DNA from: an uncultured Synechococcus sp.
GTDB lineage: Bacteria > Cyanobacteriota > Cyanobacteriia > Phormidesmidales > Phormidesmidaceae
Direction: 5' to 3'
Assembly (NCBI GenBank): GCA_937911865.1
Contig: CALDSK010000006.1
Location: forward strand, 1-39,664
Length of the DNA: 39,664 nt
In this document: in pieces, positions 7,470 to 15,406 of the stretch
Numbering within the stretch: the stretch's first letter is position 1
How the letters are laid out: each line of letters opens with the position of its first letter
The notes under the pieces: generated by a model
What the model was told of the DNA's origin: nothing
Database searches by the model: none
The model's input: the letters and a program-made list of their open reading frames with translations, nothing else
Made by a program: the position numbers and the translations under genes

Positions 7470-8569
7470 AGTGCCTGAGCCATGGCCTGCCCCGAGCGGT
7501 AGGCGGCAGTGATTGGGTAAGCAACGGGCCGGGAGACGCACCAGTCGCCTCCACACACTAAGGTTGGCGCGGCGATCAGTGTGTCCGCAGGGTGAGGCTG
7601 GCGAACAACAGCGTCGCGCCAGCGATGAATATGAAACCAGCTGGGCTGAGCGATCCAGTCGCCATACTTGCGAGCGTTAGCCCTAAGGAGTGCGGATGCG
7701 GCAGGCTGAAGGTCGCCTGCGTCTAAATATTTTTCAGCAAAGCCTGTTTTGCTATGAATGACCAAGGTGGTTTCGGGTTTGCTACCGTCAGCGGCGATCG
7801 CCCGTTTGCTGCTATCGAGCCCAATCCATTCGGTCGAGGTGCCAATGGTATCGGTGACCATCCAACCGTCGGGGTTAAGCTTGCCCATATCTAGCGGGTT
7901 TTTGTCGGGCTGTCCGTAGCCCGCTAGGACAGTAAGTCTTGGGTAGTAGTCAACGGCTCTAAGCTGCTCAATTGGTGAAGCCGATGGCGTTGAAGACTTT
8001 TCTAGAACCATCTCTGAAAACGTTTCAGCAGGACAGGTCGCCAGCAGATCGGCGGCTTGAGCGGCGGGAATTGCGATCGCACATTTTCTGGCCATCACAA
8101 CCTTGCCACCCTCACACTCAATTCGCCAGCCTATGTCATCGGGCTGGCCATAGGGGCTGATATCAATGGCTCGGTACTCAGTTAGCAGCGTCTCATCGGG
8201 GACAAATCCTTGCGCAAGATATTTAGCGATCGCACTCATGCCACTGCTTGCCACATACACAGGATCTTGCTCAACTTGTACCAGCCGGTCGTCCGCCTGT
8301 AGCTCATAGGCACTCACTGCCCAGGGCTTCAGCACACCTGCTTCAATCAGCTCGTGGGTCAAAGGCGCTAGCTCAGGGGCTGACGCTTCACTGGGCCAGT
8401 AGCGCAGGCCATGGTCCACCCTGATGGGGCCTGTCACTCTGCGGGTCGCCATTCGTCCACCCAGACCACGCGACTTATCGAGTATGCAAACCTGCTGCCC
8501 AGAGGCTTTGAGCTGACGCATACAGCTCAGCCCCGCTAGTCCTGTCCCGATAATAGCTATGTCCCACAT
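7460..8569 (-). CDS. Renalase-like FAD-dependent oxidoreductase
   Basis: A 369-aa flavoprotein. The N-terminus carries the dinucleotide-binding motif IIGTGLAGLSCMRQL followed by the acidic strand end LDKSRGLGGRMATRR, a signature shared by renalase and the amine oxidase/NAD(P)-binding Rossmann-like group. Near the C-terminus, LVCGGDWCVSRPVAYPITAA matches the second FAD-binding stretch. The length is normal. The substrate is unknown; renalase relatives oxidise isomeric NAD(P)H forms, but assigning that here would be inference. It is divergent from the YaaW-family gene, with only 47 bp between starts. Its stop codon lies in a 14-bp tandem duplication. Confidence 0.85.
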   Translation of the reverse strand: MWDIAIIGTGLAGLSCMRQLKASGQQVCILDKSRGLGGRMATRRVTGPIRVDHGLRYWPSEASAPELAPLTHELIEAGVLKPWAVSAYELQADDRLVQVEQDPVYVASSGMSAIAKYLAQGFVPDETLLTEYRAIDISPYGQPDDIGWRIECEGGKVVMARKCAIAIPAAQAADLLATCPAETFSEMVLEKSSTPSASPIEQLRAVDYYPRLTVLAGYGQPDKNPLDMGKLNPDGWMVTDTIGTSTEWIGLDSSKRAIAADGSKPETTLVIHSKTGFAEKYLDAGDLQPAASALLRANARKYGDWIAQPSWFHIHRWRDAVVRQPHPADTLIAAPTLVCGGDWCVSRPVAYPITAAYRSGQAMAQALIT

Positions 8570-8616
8570 AATGCACCGGCCTCCTCTTATACTGATTGAT
8601 ATAGCAATTTTTCTGA

Positions 8617-9522
8617 ATGCATTTAGTTAAAAACACTTTGAAAACGCAGCGAGCAAAGCAAGTGGATGAATTAAGAAGCGGCCTAGATCTTGCCACTGAT
8701 GACGAACTAGACGCCATGGCTCAACTGCTATTTCAGCCTAAGTTCAATCCATTAGATTATCTGTATACACCGCAGCCAGTAGACATTAGTAAGCATTCTC
8801 GCTCAGAGCAAATCCGCTTGCTAGAGCAGCGATTTCGCTATTTGGCCGCTGACGGATTTACAGTATTACGCAGTCAGACGCAGCAGGTAAGCTACCGCCA
8901 AGCTCTTTTACAAGTATGTCGCTATCTCAAGATGCGCCGCTATGAGACGCTCCCCACAGCCGACTTAGAATCGGAAGTCTTTTTAGTCTTGCTAGAAAAA
9001 ACGTGGCAGCGTTTGCCTGAGCGTGAGCAGCGGCAGATGCAGCAGCAGGTGCACAGCAGCATTGTGAGCGCCGAAGAGTTTGCTCAGCTGCCAGAGACGC
9101 TGCAAAATAATCCCATGGCCCTATTGGCAAAAGGGGGTAGTGCGATCGCGCTTAGCGCCATGGTTCGGCCCTGGCTGTTAAAACAAATCGCTCAGCAGTT
9201 TGCGCTGCACTGGGCCCGGTATCAGGTTGCCAAACAGGCGCTGGTTAAAGGTGGGCTAACCGCCGCCGCGCAGGTTCAGTCAAGAGTGACTGTGCAAATG
9301 GCGTCTCGCGGCATGGTTGCCACCTCTGCACGTTATGGCGCTATGCGGGGTCTACTAGCCTGCTTGGGTCCAGCGCTGTGGACCTGGTTTTTAGCCGATT
9401 TAGGCTGGCGGGCGGTAGCAACAAACTACAGCCGGGTGATTCCGGTGGTGTTTACGATTGCTCAAATTCGTCTCACTCGCAGCGCTTTCGATCACGCGTC
9501 ACTGACCTATTCACCCGCTTAA
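8617..9522 (+). CDS. YaaW-family protein (UPF0174)
   Basis: A 301-aa protein whose order of motifs matches E. coli YaaW: a helical block with YRQALLQVCRYLKMRRYETLP, an acidic segment containing LLEKTWQRLPEREQRQM, an LLAKGGSAIALSAMV segment, an Ala/Gly-rich C-terminal half, and NYSRVIPVVFTIAQIRLTR close to the end. The biochemical role of the family is unknown. The C-terminal Ala/Gly segments (around 205-280) are hydrophobic and may associate with membranes. It is followed 21 bp later by a membrane-anchored J-domain gene, and a hairpin that starts in its stop codon includes the next gene's ribosome binding site, suggesting coupling. Confidence 0.75.
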   Translation: MHLVKNTLKTQRAKQVDELRSGLDLATDDELDAMAQLLFQPKFNPLDYLYTPQPVDISKHSRSEQIRLLEQRFRYLAADGFTVLRSQTQQVSYRQALLQVCRYLKMRRYETLPTADLESEVFLVLLEKTWQRLPEREQRQMQQQVHSSIVSAEEFAQLPETLQNNPMALLAKGGSAIALSAMVRPWLLKQIAQQFALHWARYQVAKQALVKGGLTAAAQVQSRVTVQMASRGMVATSARYGAMRGLLACLGPALWTWFLADLGWRAVATNYSRVIPVVFTIAQIRLTRSAFDHASLTYSPA

Positions 9523-9540
9523 AAAGGAGGAGACCTTTTT
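9521..9540 (+). promoter_or_regulatory. Hairpin holding the Shine-Dalgarno sequence of the J-domain gene
   Basis: AAAAAGG (9521-9527) is perfectly complementary to CCTTTTT (9534-9540) around the loop AGGAGA. The strong Shine-Dalgarno AGGAGG (9525-9530) spans stem and loop, and the stem begins within the TAA stop of the upstream YaaW gene. Ribosomes finishing YaaW would melt it, so it could couple translation of the two genes. The AT-rich stem is weak. Confidence 0.5.
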
Positions 9541-9543
9541 CCA

Positions 9544-10200
9544 ATGTCAACGTCTTCTTCGGAGTCTGATTTTTATGATCTTCTGGGTCTACGTCCTGGC
9601 GCTTCAGTGCAAGACATCCGCCGGGCCTATCGAGATTTGAGCAAGCTGTACCATCCAGATACCACTGAGCTAGAAAGTGCGATCGCCACCGTAAAATTTC
9701 AGGCTCTCAACGAAGCTTACGCCACCCTCAGCAGCCCCGAAAAGCGTATTGCCTACGACTACAAAATTGGCTACTCTCGGCTCTCAGTCATGCAGCCGCT
9801 TAGCCAGGTGGCCCCTGATGGGAAATCCTACGACCCCACCGCCAGCGCCTATCTAGACCCTACCGATCGCCCGCTCTCTGCTGGGGAACTGTTTGCGCTA
9901 TTCATCTTAGGAATCACCTTTGTCGGCTGTCTAATTTTGGTCTTCACCATTGGCCTAACCAAAGGCCAGCTGCCCATTACCCAGCCAGATCTGGGTGCCG
10001 CTCAGCCTGCGATAACAGTGACCCAAGACGTCGATACGGATGCTTTAAATCAATCCATAGATACAGAGGCCGCTCAGCCTACTGCTTCAGCAACCAGGCA
10101 ATCACCAGGTTTTATTTACCCTCAGCCTTCAGTTAACGCTGCGCCCTCAGCGGCTGCCCCTTCCCTCGACCGCGCTGATCAATCTTCCCTCTCGCCCTAA
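9544..10200 (+). CDS. Membrane-anchored J-domain (DnaJ-like) protein
   Basis: A 218-aa protein. The J domain covers about residues 9-75 with FYDLLGLRPGASVQDIRRAY and the essential HPD tripeptide in KLYHPDTTE, so it should stimulate an Hsp70 (DnaK) ATPase. There is no Gly/Phe region or zinc finger, so it is a type III J protein. A single transmembrane segment (about 118-141, LFALFILGITFVGCLILVF) places the J domain on one side and a Ser/Thr/Ala/Gln-rich tail of about 75 residues on the other. It probably recruits DnaK to a membrane. It sits between YaaW and DUF3143 genes in an apparent operon. Confidence 0.9.
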   Translation: MSTSSSESDFYDLLGLRPGASVQDIRRAYRDLSKLYHPDTTELESAIATVKFQALNEAYATLSSPEKRIAYDYKIGYSRLSVMQPLSQVAPDGKSYDPTASAYLDPTDRPLSAGELFALFILGITFVGCLILVFTIGLTKGQLPITQPDLGAAQPAITVTQDVDTDALNQSIDTEAAQPTASATRQSPGFIYPQPSVNAAPSAAAPSLDRADQSSLSP

Positions 10201-10221
10201 CCCAAACCGCCCTAAAGCCTT

Positions 10222-10482
10222 ATGCCTCCTGCTTCTACTCCTCTCTACAGCCATCCTCTCCCCGAAATCGAAGCCTGGCTTCGTGACAAGGGCTGCCAGC
10301 GCGACGACAATGACATCAGTCAGTGGCGGTTTTCTAGCACAGGCTGGACCGCCGAACTACGTCTAGATGTGGATTCAATTGTGGTGTACTACGCCAGCAG
10401 TCAGGGTAAAGCTGTGCAGCGTAGCTTCAAATATTCCTTAAGCCGGGCAGATCTAGAGCAGGTTATTTTCTCAGGGCCTTAA
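10222..10482 (+). CDS. DUF3143 family protein
   Basis: An 86-aa protein with the family pattern TPLYSHPLPEIEAWLRDKGC, an internal W-RF-S block with GWTAELRLDVD, and the end FKYSLSRADLEQVIFSGP. This is a cyanobacterial family of unknown function and I recognise it as a frequent neighbour of small J-domain genes. It begins 22 bp after the J-domain stop, so it belongs to the same transcript. It has no membrane segment or signal. A role as partner or client adaptor of the J protein is inference. Confidence 0.85.
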   Translation: MPPASTPLYSHPLPEIEAWLRDKGCQRDDNDISQWRFSSTGWTAELRLDVDSIVVYYASSQGKAVQRSFKYSLSRADLEQVIFSGP

Positions 10483-10513
10483 TCATCGTTCAAAAAGCCC
10501 CTATAGAAAGACT

Positions 10514-10951
10514 TTAGAAAGCCTTACTACAGCTGTCGTCTTCGCATACGGGGTAGTGAGCAGTGTAGGTTTGCTCTCGCTTACCAAAAAGCTTGTAGCG
10601 GTTGTCGCGAATGAATTCGTAGGCGCGATCGCCTGAAGGCTTAGCCCCTGGCAATGCTCTGTAGGCGTTCACAAACACTGAGCCCATCGGTAGCAGTCGG
10701 CCAATCTCCTCAGCTGCATCACTGCCCTGCCATCGCTGGCCTCTTCTACTTTCTGAGCTGCCTTCTGGGCCTGACGGTGCAATCAAAATCATTCCCATTT
10801 CGCAGTCCTCAGCAGTGACATCAAACTGAGCTAGCGTTGCTTCGTCTTGCATCGGCACATAGCTAAACTGCTGCCCGCGATCGAGTTTTTCGAGTAGCTG
10901 TACGAGCGTGACACACAGGTTGCAGTTGCCGTCGTAAATAACTTTGTACAT
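10514..10951 (-). CDS. DCC-family thiol-disulfide oxidoreductase-like protein (DUF393)
   Basis: A 145-aa protein of the DCC family, named for its conserved Asp and the CxxC motif near the N-terminus. Here the motif reads YDGNCNLCVTLVQLLEKLD, and the residue before the first Cys is Asn rather than Asp. A second family block follows around VNAYRALPG. The fold is predicted to be thioredoxin-like. Substrates are unknown. It converges with the DUF3143 gene, 31 bp apart. No signal peptide is seen, so it should be cytoplasmic. Confidence 0.85.
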   Translation of the reverse strand: MYKVIYDGNCNLCVTLVQLLEKLDRGQQFSYVPMQDEATLAQFDVTAEDCEMGMILIAPSGPEGSSESRRGQRWQGSDAAEEIGRLLPMGSVFVNAYRALPGAKPSGDRAYEFIRDNRYKLFGKREQTYTAHYPVCEDDSCSKAF

Positions 10952-11036
10952 AGGAAAAAGTTATGCCTGATACTAAATAAATGTTCTCTAAAATACATTT
11001 GAAAATGACACAACAGTCACTTTTGACGGGCCAATC

Positions 11037-11055
11037 CTTAACCTAGCCTTTACTT
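11037..11055 (+). promoter_or_regulatory. Candidate Pho box upstream of pstS
   Basis: CTTAACCT (11037-11044) matches the cyanobacterial Pho-box 8-mer (C/T)TTAA(C/T)(C/T)T exactly. After a 3-base spacer, CTTTACTT (11048-11055) matches 7 of 8. The expected third unit is not evident. The position, about 117 bp before the pstS start, fits SphR/PhoB control under phosphate starvation. Binding is inferred. Confidence 0.5.
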
Positions 11056-11171
11056 AAAAACGCTACGCTTCAGTCACAATGCGACTATGAGTCAATTTAA
11101 GGCCATCGCGATTGCGACTCATACTTTCAACTAGCGTATTTTCAACCAGTATTTTAGGAGTGATAGGTTCC

Positions 11172-12191
11172 ATGCAATTTGTCAGCCAATTGGGAGCACG
11201 TTCTGCTCGCCGTTTAGCTTGTTCTTTTTCTATTTTAGCGTTAGTTGGCCTTGCGGCTTGTGGTGGTGGCGGTGCTGATACGTCTGTTGATGGCGAGCCT
11301 GCCGCTGCTGGTGAGGGCGTCTCTGGTGATATTCAAATCGACGGTTCTAGTACGGTCTTTCCTATCTCTGAAGCCATGGCAGAGGAGTTTCAAATTGCCA
11401 ACCCCGAGACCCGTGTAACGGTGGGTGTTTCTGGCTCTGGCGGCGGATTTGAGAAGTTCTGCGGCGGTGAAACTGATATCTCTAACGCCTCTCGTGCCAT
11501 CAAGGACGAGGAAGTGGCCACTTGTGAAGCAGCCGGTATCGAGTTCATTGAAGTACCTATTGCATACGACGGTATTACCGTTGTAACGGCGACAGCTAAT
11601 GATTGGGCTCAGTGCCTGACTGTGGATGAACTCAATGCGATTTGGTCTCCTGAAGCAGAAGGCAGTGTAGAAAATTGGAATCAGGTCAGAGCTGAGTTTC
11701 CTGACGAGCCTTTAGCTCTTTACGGTCCGGGTACCGACTCTGGTACTTTCGATTACTTTACCGAAGAAGTGAACGGTGAAGAAGGTGCTAGCCGCGGTGA
11801 TTACACCTCCAGTGAAGACGACAACGTAGTGGTGACAGGTGTTGAATCTTCTAACGGTGGTCTGGGATACTTCGGCTATGCCTACTACGCAGAGAATGAG
11901 GGCGACCTGAAGTCTCTAGAGATTGAGAACGAAGACGGTGAGTGCATCGCCCCCACGCTCGAAACAATTGCGGACGGATCTTACAACCCTATGTCTCGCC
12001 CGCTGTTCTTCTACGTGAAGAAAGAGGCTTACGACACCAAGCCACAGGTTCAAGCATTTGTTGATTACAAGCTAGACCCTGCAAACGGCGATTTGGTTCA
12101 GGAAGTGGGCTATGTTCCTCTGCCTGATGAAGACCTGGCTGCTTCCAAGGCTCGCGTTGACGAAGGCAAGCTGGGAAAGGACCCTAGCTAA
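11172..12191 (+). CDS. pstS: Phosphate-binding lipoprotein PstS
   Basis: A 339-aa periplasmic phosphate receptor of the PstSCAB importer. From ATG 11172 the N-terminus is a lipoprotein signal with a lipobox LAAC (lipidated Cys30) and a Gly-rich spacer. Phosphate-binding blocks follow: IDGSSTVFPISEAMAEEF, SGSGGGFEKFCGGETDISNAS, and YGPGTDSGTFDYFTE, which carry the Ser/Thr/Asp contacts typical of the family. The longer TTG-started frame from 11112 adds 20 implausible residues, and AGGAG lies upstream of the ATG. It is the first pst gene, preceded by a candidate Pho box and followed by a 14-bp hairpin that may protect its mRNA. Confidence 0.95.
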   Translation: MQFVSQLGARSARRLACSFSILALVGLAACGGGGADTSVDGEPAAAGEGVSGDIQIDGSSTVFPISEAMAEEFQIANPETRVTVGVSGSGGGFEKFCGGETDISNASRAIKDEEVATCEAAGIEFIEVPIAYDGITVVTATANDWAQCLTVDELNAIWSPEAEGSVENWNQVRAEFPDEPLALYGPGTDSGTFDYFTEEVNGEEGASRGDYTSSEDDNVVVTGVESSNGGLGYFGYAYYAENEGDLKSLEIENEDGECIAPTLETIADGSYNPMSRPLFFYVKKEAYDTKPQVQAFVDYKLDPANGDLVQEVGYVPLPDEDLAASKARVDEGKLGKDPS

Positions 12192-12199
12192 CGGCTTTT

Positions 12200-12236
12200 G
12201 CTGACTGAAGCTGGCGTATAAGCAGCTTCAGTCAGC
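12200..12236 (+). terminator. 14-bp hairpin between pstS and pstC
   Basis: GCTGACTGAAGCTG (12200-12213) and CAGCTTCAGTCAGC (12223-12236) are a perfect inverted repeat with a 9-base loop. No T-run follows, so complete termination is unlikely. In binding-protein-dependent transporters such a structure often gives partial termination or 3'-end protection so that the binding protein is made in excess of the permease. Confidence 0.6.
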
Positions 12237-12324
12237 AGCTAATGCTAGATGCTGAGAGTTCCATCAACCTATCAGCTCCATTCATTCACGCTTTGTCTAT
12301 CCACGTACAGTTGAGGCTTTCTCT

Positions 12325-13260
12325 ATGACGGACAACGTAACTGGAGATATTGCTCCAGGTAGCTGGAGTCCAAAACGCGATCGCGCGAAAGCAATCCAGA
12401 CCATCGTCAAAATCATTTTTGGCTCATTTGCCGCTATTTCTATCCTCACTACGATAGGAATTTTAGCGACCCTCATCTTTGAAACTATTGAGTTTTTCAA
12501 AGAGGTTCCCATCAGCCAGTTTTTGACCGATACCCGATGGACACCCTTATTTGCGAGTAAGCAGTTTGGTATCTTCGTTCTCGTCAGTGCCACCATGATG
12601 ATCTCGGTCATCTCCATTATGGTGGCGCTACCGCTAGGGTTACTCTCTGCTATTTGCTTAAGTGAATATGCAACGCCTCGGATCCGACGTATTCTTAAGC
12701 CCATGCTTGAAATATTGGCAGGCGTTCCCACCGTTGTATACGGGTATTTTGCACTGCTCACAGTTACGCCCTTTCTACAGATATTTTTGCCTGACCTTCA
12801 GGGGTTCAACGCGCTCAGCGCCGGTTTAGTTTTGGGCATTATGATCACGCCTATGGTGGCTTCTTTGAGTGAAGACGCGCTGTATGCGGTACCCCGTAGT
12901 TTGAAGGATGGTGCCTACGCGCTGGGTGCCACCAAGCGAGAGACCGTTACTTCAGTTGTCTTACCGGCTGCCCTTTCAGGTATTGTCTCCTCGCTTATTC
13001 TGGCGACGTCACGCGCGGTAGGAGAAACCATGATTGTTACTTTAGCCGCAGGTGCTAATCCTACACTGGGGTTCAACCCTTTCGTGCCAGTGATGACGAT
13101 GACAGCTTTCATCGTACAAATTACGAAAGGTGATGCCCCTTACGGCACCATTGAGTACAAAACCCTGTACGCCGTAGGCATGACGCTGTTCATCATGACC
13201 TTTGCGTTGAATATCTTCAGCTTTTGGTTTGTCCGCCGCTTCCGTGAGAAATACGACTAA
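12325..13260 (+). CDS. pstC: Phosphate ABC transporter permease PstC
   Basis: A 311-aa inner-membrane permease with about six transmembrane segments: an N-terminal helix at 28-52, a second near 90-112, and the rest through to the C-terminal helix before FVRRFREKYD. The EAA-type loop reads SLKDGAYALGATKRETVTSVVLPAAL, where the ATP-binding subunit docks. The blocks AGVPTVVYGYFAL and SRAVGETMIVTLAAG are typical of PstC/PstA. It pairs with PstA to form the phosphate channel. Its TAA stop lies in the first unit of a four-copy 13-bp tandem repeat. It is separated from pstS by a stable hairpin. Confidence 0.95.
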   Translation: MTDNVTGDIAPGSWSPKRDRAKAIQTIVKIIFGSFAAISILTTIGILATLIFETIEFFKEVPISQFLTDTRWTPLFASKQFGIFVLVSATMMISVISIMVALPLGLLSAICLSEYATPRIRRILKPMLEILAGVPTVVYGYFALLTVTPFLQIFLPDLQGFNALSAGLVLGIMITPMVASLSEDALYAVPRSLKDGAYALGATKRETVTSVVLPAALSGIVSSLILATSRAVGETMIVTLAAGANPTLGFNPFVPVMTMTAFIVQITKGDAPYGTIEYKTLYAVGMTLFIMTFALNIFSFWFVRRFREKYD

Positions 13261-13304
13261 GCAAGACGACTAAGCAATACGACTAAACAATACGACTAAG
13301 CAAG
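13253..13304 (+). repeat. Four 13-bp tandem repeats starting at the pstC stop
   Basis: ACGACTAAGCAAG (13253-13265), ACGACTAAGCAAT (13266-13278), ACGACTAAACAAT (13279-13291) and ACGACTAAGCAAG (13292-13304). The first unit includes the last codons of pstC and its TAA stop, and each later unit repeats a TAA. Copies differ at one or two positions. Confidence 0.9.
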
Positions 13305-13359
13305 CGACCTTAAATTGGGGTCAGTCTAAAGCACAGCAAGGATGTGATTAGGCAACTGC

Positions 13360-13435
13360 TAGCTAGACAGGCAATAGATTGACAAACGGTAGATTAGACA
13401 AGCGGTAATTGGACAGATGGTAGTTAGACAAGCGC
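13360..13435 (+). repeat. Five degenerate 15-16-bp tandem repeats before pstA
   Basis: Units begin at 13360, 13375, 13390, 13406 and 13421 and follow a loose consensus TAGNTAGACAAGCGG. This is a different unit from the array just upstream. It ends 19 bp before the pstA ATG, so any transcript of the operon carries it in the pstC-pstA spacer. It is not CRISPR-like: there are no unique spacers. Confidence 0.75.
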
Positions 13436-13454
13436 GCAAATCTGAGGGTTGGAA

Positions 13455-14372
13455 ATGAAAACAGACGTTTCTTCTCGTGTTGTTGACAAGGGGCAAAAGC
13501 AATCACACTTCACTGCCAATTTAGGCAGCCGCTACACCATAGATAGGATATTCAAATACGCAGCTTGGGGTGCTACGGGCGTTTCGATCCTCATCCTAGT
13601 GTGGCTATTGGTCACTATCGTGGCTGATGGCATAGGCACGCTCAACTGGAACTTTATCACTAGCTTCCCTTCTCGTCGGGCCGAAAATGCTGGCATTATC
13701 GCCGCCTTGGTTGGCACGGTTTGGGTAATGTGCTTAGTCGCGCTGTTCACCGTTCCCCTTGGTGTGGGCGCAGGCATTTTTCTAGAGGAGTTCGCTGAGG
13801 ACAACTGGTTTACCCGGCTGGTTGAGATTAACATCGGTAACCTAGCAGGCGTTCCCTCTATTATTTACGGTTTGCTGGGTTTGGCAGTGTTTGCTCGAAT
13901 CATGCAGCCCATTACCGGTGGTCGTAGCGTACTTTCTGGTTCACTGACGCTGTCGCTGCTGATTTTGCCAGTCGTCATTGTGTCTACCCGAGAGGCGCTC
14001 AGAGCCATTCCCAATAGTTTAAGGCTAGCTGGCTACGCGCTGGGTGCGACACGCTGGCAGGTAATTTGGAGCCACGTACTGCCCGCGGCGGTACCAGGAA
14101 TTCTCACGGGTGTTATCTTGGCGCTCTCTCGGGCCATTGGCGAAACTGCTCCCTTGATTGCTGTAGGTGCAGCTGTCTTTATTTCCTTCTTGCCGGAAGG
14201 ATTGCAGAGTCAGTTCACGGCAATGCCTATTCAAATTTATAACTGGGTTGGACGACCTCAAGAAGAGTTTCATTACATTGCAGCGTCCGGCATCATTGTG
14301 CTGATGGCCATGCTACTGGTAATGAATGGCGTTGCCGTTTATCTCCGTAATCATTTCCAAAAAGACTTCTAA
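13455..14372 (+). CDS. pstA: Phosphate ABC transporter permease PstA
   Basis: A 305-aa permease partner of PstC. It has about six transmembrane helices, the first around residues 30-58 (AAWGATGVSILILVWLLVTI). The conserved block AGVPSIIYGLLGLAVF and the docking loop SLRLAGYALGATRWQVIWSHVLPAAV are clear, followed by SRAIGETAPLIAVGAA. I chose ATG 13455; the frame also allows a TTG two codons upstream, and GAGG lies nearby. The long spacer before it carries two tandem-repeat arrays. Confidence 0.95.
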   Translation: MKTDVSSRVVDKGQKQSHFTANLGSRYTIDRIFKYAAWGATGVSILILVWLLVTIVADGIGTLNWNFITSFPSRRAENAGIIAALVGTVWVMCLVALFTVPLGVGAGIFLEEFAEDNWFTRLVEINIGNLAGVPSIIYGLLGLAVFARIMQPITGGRSVLSGSLTLSLLILPVVIVSTREALRAIPNSLRLAGYALGATRWQVIWSHVLPAAVPGILTGVILALSRAIGETAPLIAVGAAVFISFLPEGLQSQFTAMPIQIYNWVGRPQEEFHYIAASGIIVLMAMLLVMNGVAVYLRNHFQKDF

Positions 14373-14403
14373 GAAGATCTGAGCCCCTTTGTTTACATAA
14401 ATC

Positions 14404-14445
14404 TGTTCTAAAGGGCCTGCTTTAAAGGGCCGGTTCTAAACGGCA
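14404..14445 (+). repeat. Three 14-bp tandem repeats between pstA and pstB
   Basis: TGTTCTAAAGGGCC (14404-14417), TGCTTTAAAGGGCC (14418-14431) and GGTTCTAAACGGCA (14432-14445). This is a third unrelated repeat unit within the pst operon spacers. The rest of the 157-bp spacer shows nothing else. Confidence 0.8.
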
Positions 14446-14529
14446 ATCTAGGAGGTCGGTATATTTAATCGACCTTACGTTCAGCGGTTTACCTTTTCAC
14501 TCCTAACTGTCATTCCACACGGTCTCATC

Positions 14530-15354
14530 ATGCCTACGCCTCTTCCGTCTACTTCGATTTCAGAAGTTTCCGATTCTAAAACAATTGCGTTGCAGATGGA
14601 GAAGGTCTCCGTCTATTACGGCAGTAACCTAGCGGTTAAAGATGTCTATCTTGAAATTCCTGAGCATGAAATTGTTGCATTCATCGGACCTTCTGGCTGC
14701 GGTAAAAGCACCATCTTGCGCTGCTTTAATCGAATGAACGATCTCATCCCTAGCGCTCGGGTTGATGGCCGCATTTTGTTTGATGGTGAGGAAATCACTG
14801 GCAAGCGCGTTGACCCTGTTGAGCTCCGCCGTCGTGTAGGCATGGTTTTCCAAAAGCCGAACCCCTTTCCCAAGTCTATCTACGACAATATTACGTTTGG
14901 TGCCAGAATCAATGGCTATCAAGGCAATTACGACGAGCTAGTAGAGCGGTCTTTGCGCGGCGCAGCGCTGTGGGACGAGGTTAAAGACAAGTTGCAAGAG
15001 AGTGGCTTGGGGCTGTCGGGTGGTCAGCAGCAAAGACTATGTATTGCGCGGGCGATCGCCATCGAACCCGAAGTGATCCTGATGGATGAACCCTGCTCAG
15101 CGCTCGATCCGATTTCTACTATCAAGGTAGAAGAACTAATGCATGAGCTGAAAGAGCGATACACTATCGTGATCGTGACTCACAACATGCAGCAGGCCTC
15201 TCGCGTCTCGGATCGCACTGCTTTCTTCAACGCAGTTGCGACCGACCAAGGCGGCAAGATGGGGTATCTGGTTGAGTACAACCACACGCAGGACATCTTC
15301 AGTAATCCTAAAGAAGAATACACCCGCGACTATGTTTCTGGTCGTTTCGGCTAA
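14530..15354 (+). CDS. pstB: Phosphate ABC transporter ATP-binding protein PstB
   Basis: A 274-aa ATPase that energises phosphate import through PstC/PstA. Walker A is GPSGCGKST (53-61), the Q-loop lies in [15 protein letters not shown], the ABC signature is LSGGQ (162-166), Walker B is VILMDEP (182-188) and the switch His is in [13 protein letters not shown]. The N-terminus has about 20 extra polar residues compared with short PstB forms. It is the last pst gene in the window; no phoU follows, which differs from the E. coli operon. A convergent small membrane-protein gene ends 52 bp downstream. Confidence 0.97.
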   Translation: MPTPLPSTSISEVSDSKTIALQMEKVSVYYGSNLAVKDVYLEIPEHEIVAFIGPSGCGKSTILRCFNRMNDLIPSARVDGRILFDGEEITGKRVDPVELRRRVGMVFQKPNPFPKSIYDNITFGARINGYQGNYDELVERSLRGAALWDEVKDKLQESGLGLSGGQQQRLCIARAIAIEPEVILMDEPCSALDPISTIKVEELMHELKERYTIVIVTHNMQQASRVSDRTAFFNAVATDQGGKMGYLVEYNHTQDIFSNPKEEYTRDYVSGRFG

Positions 15355-15406
15355 ATCTGCAAACAAAAGATCGTTTATCTGTTCTTTGAAATTAGCGTGC
15401 CAGACG

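Noticed and set aside
13253..13435. CRISPR array
   Set aside because: Repeats are contiguous 13-16-bp units without unique spacers and there are no cas genes.
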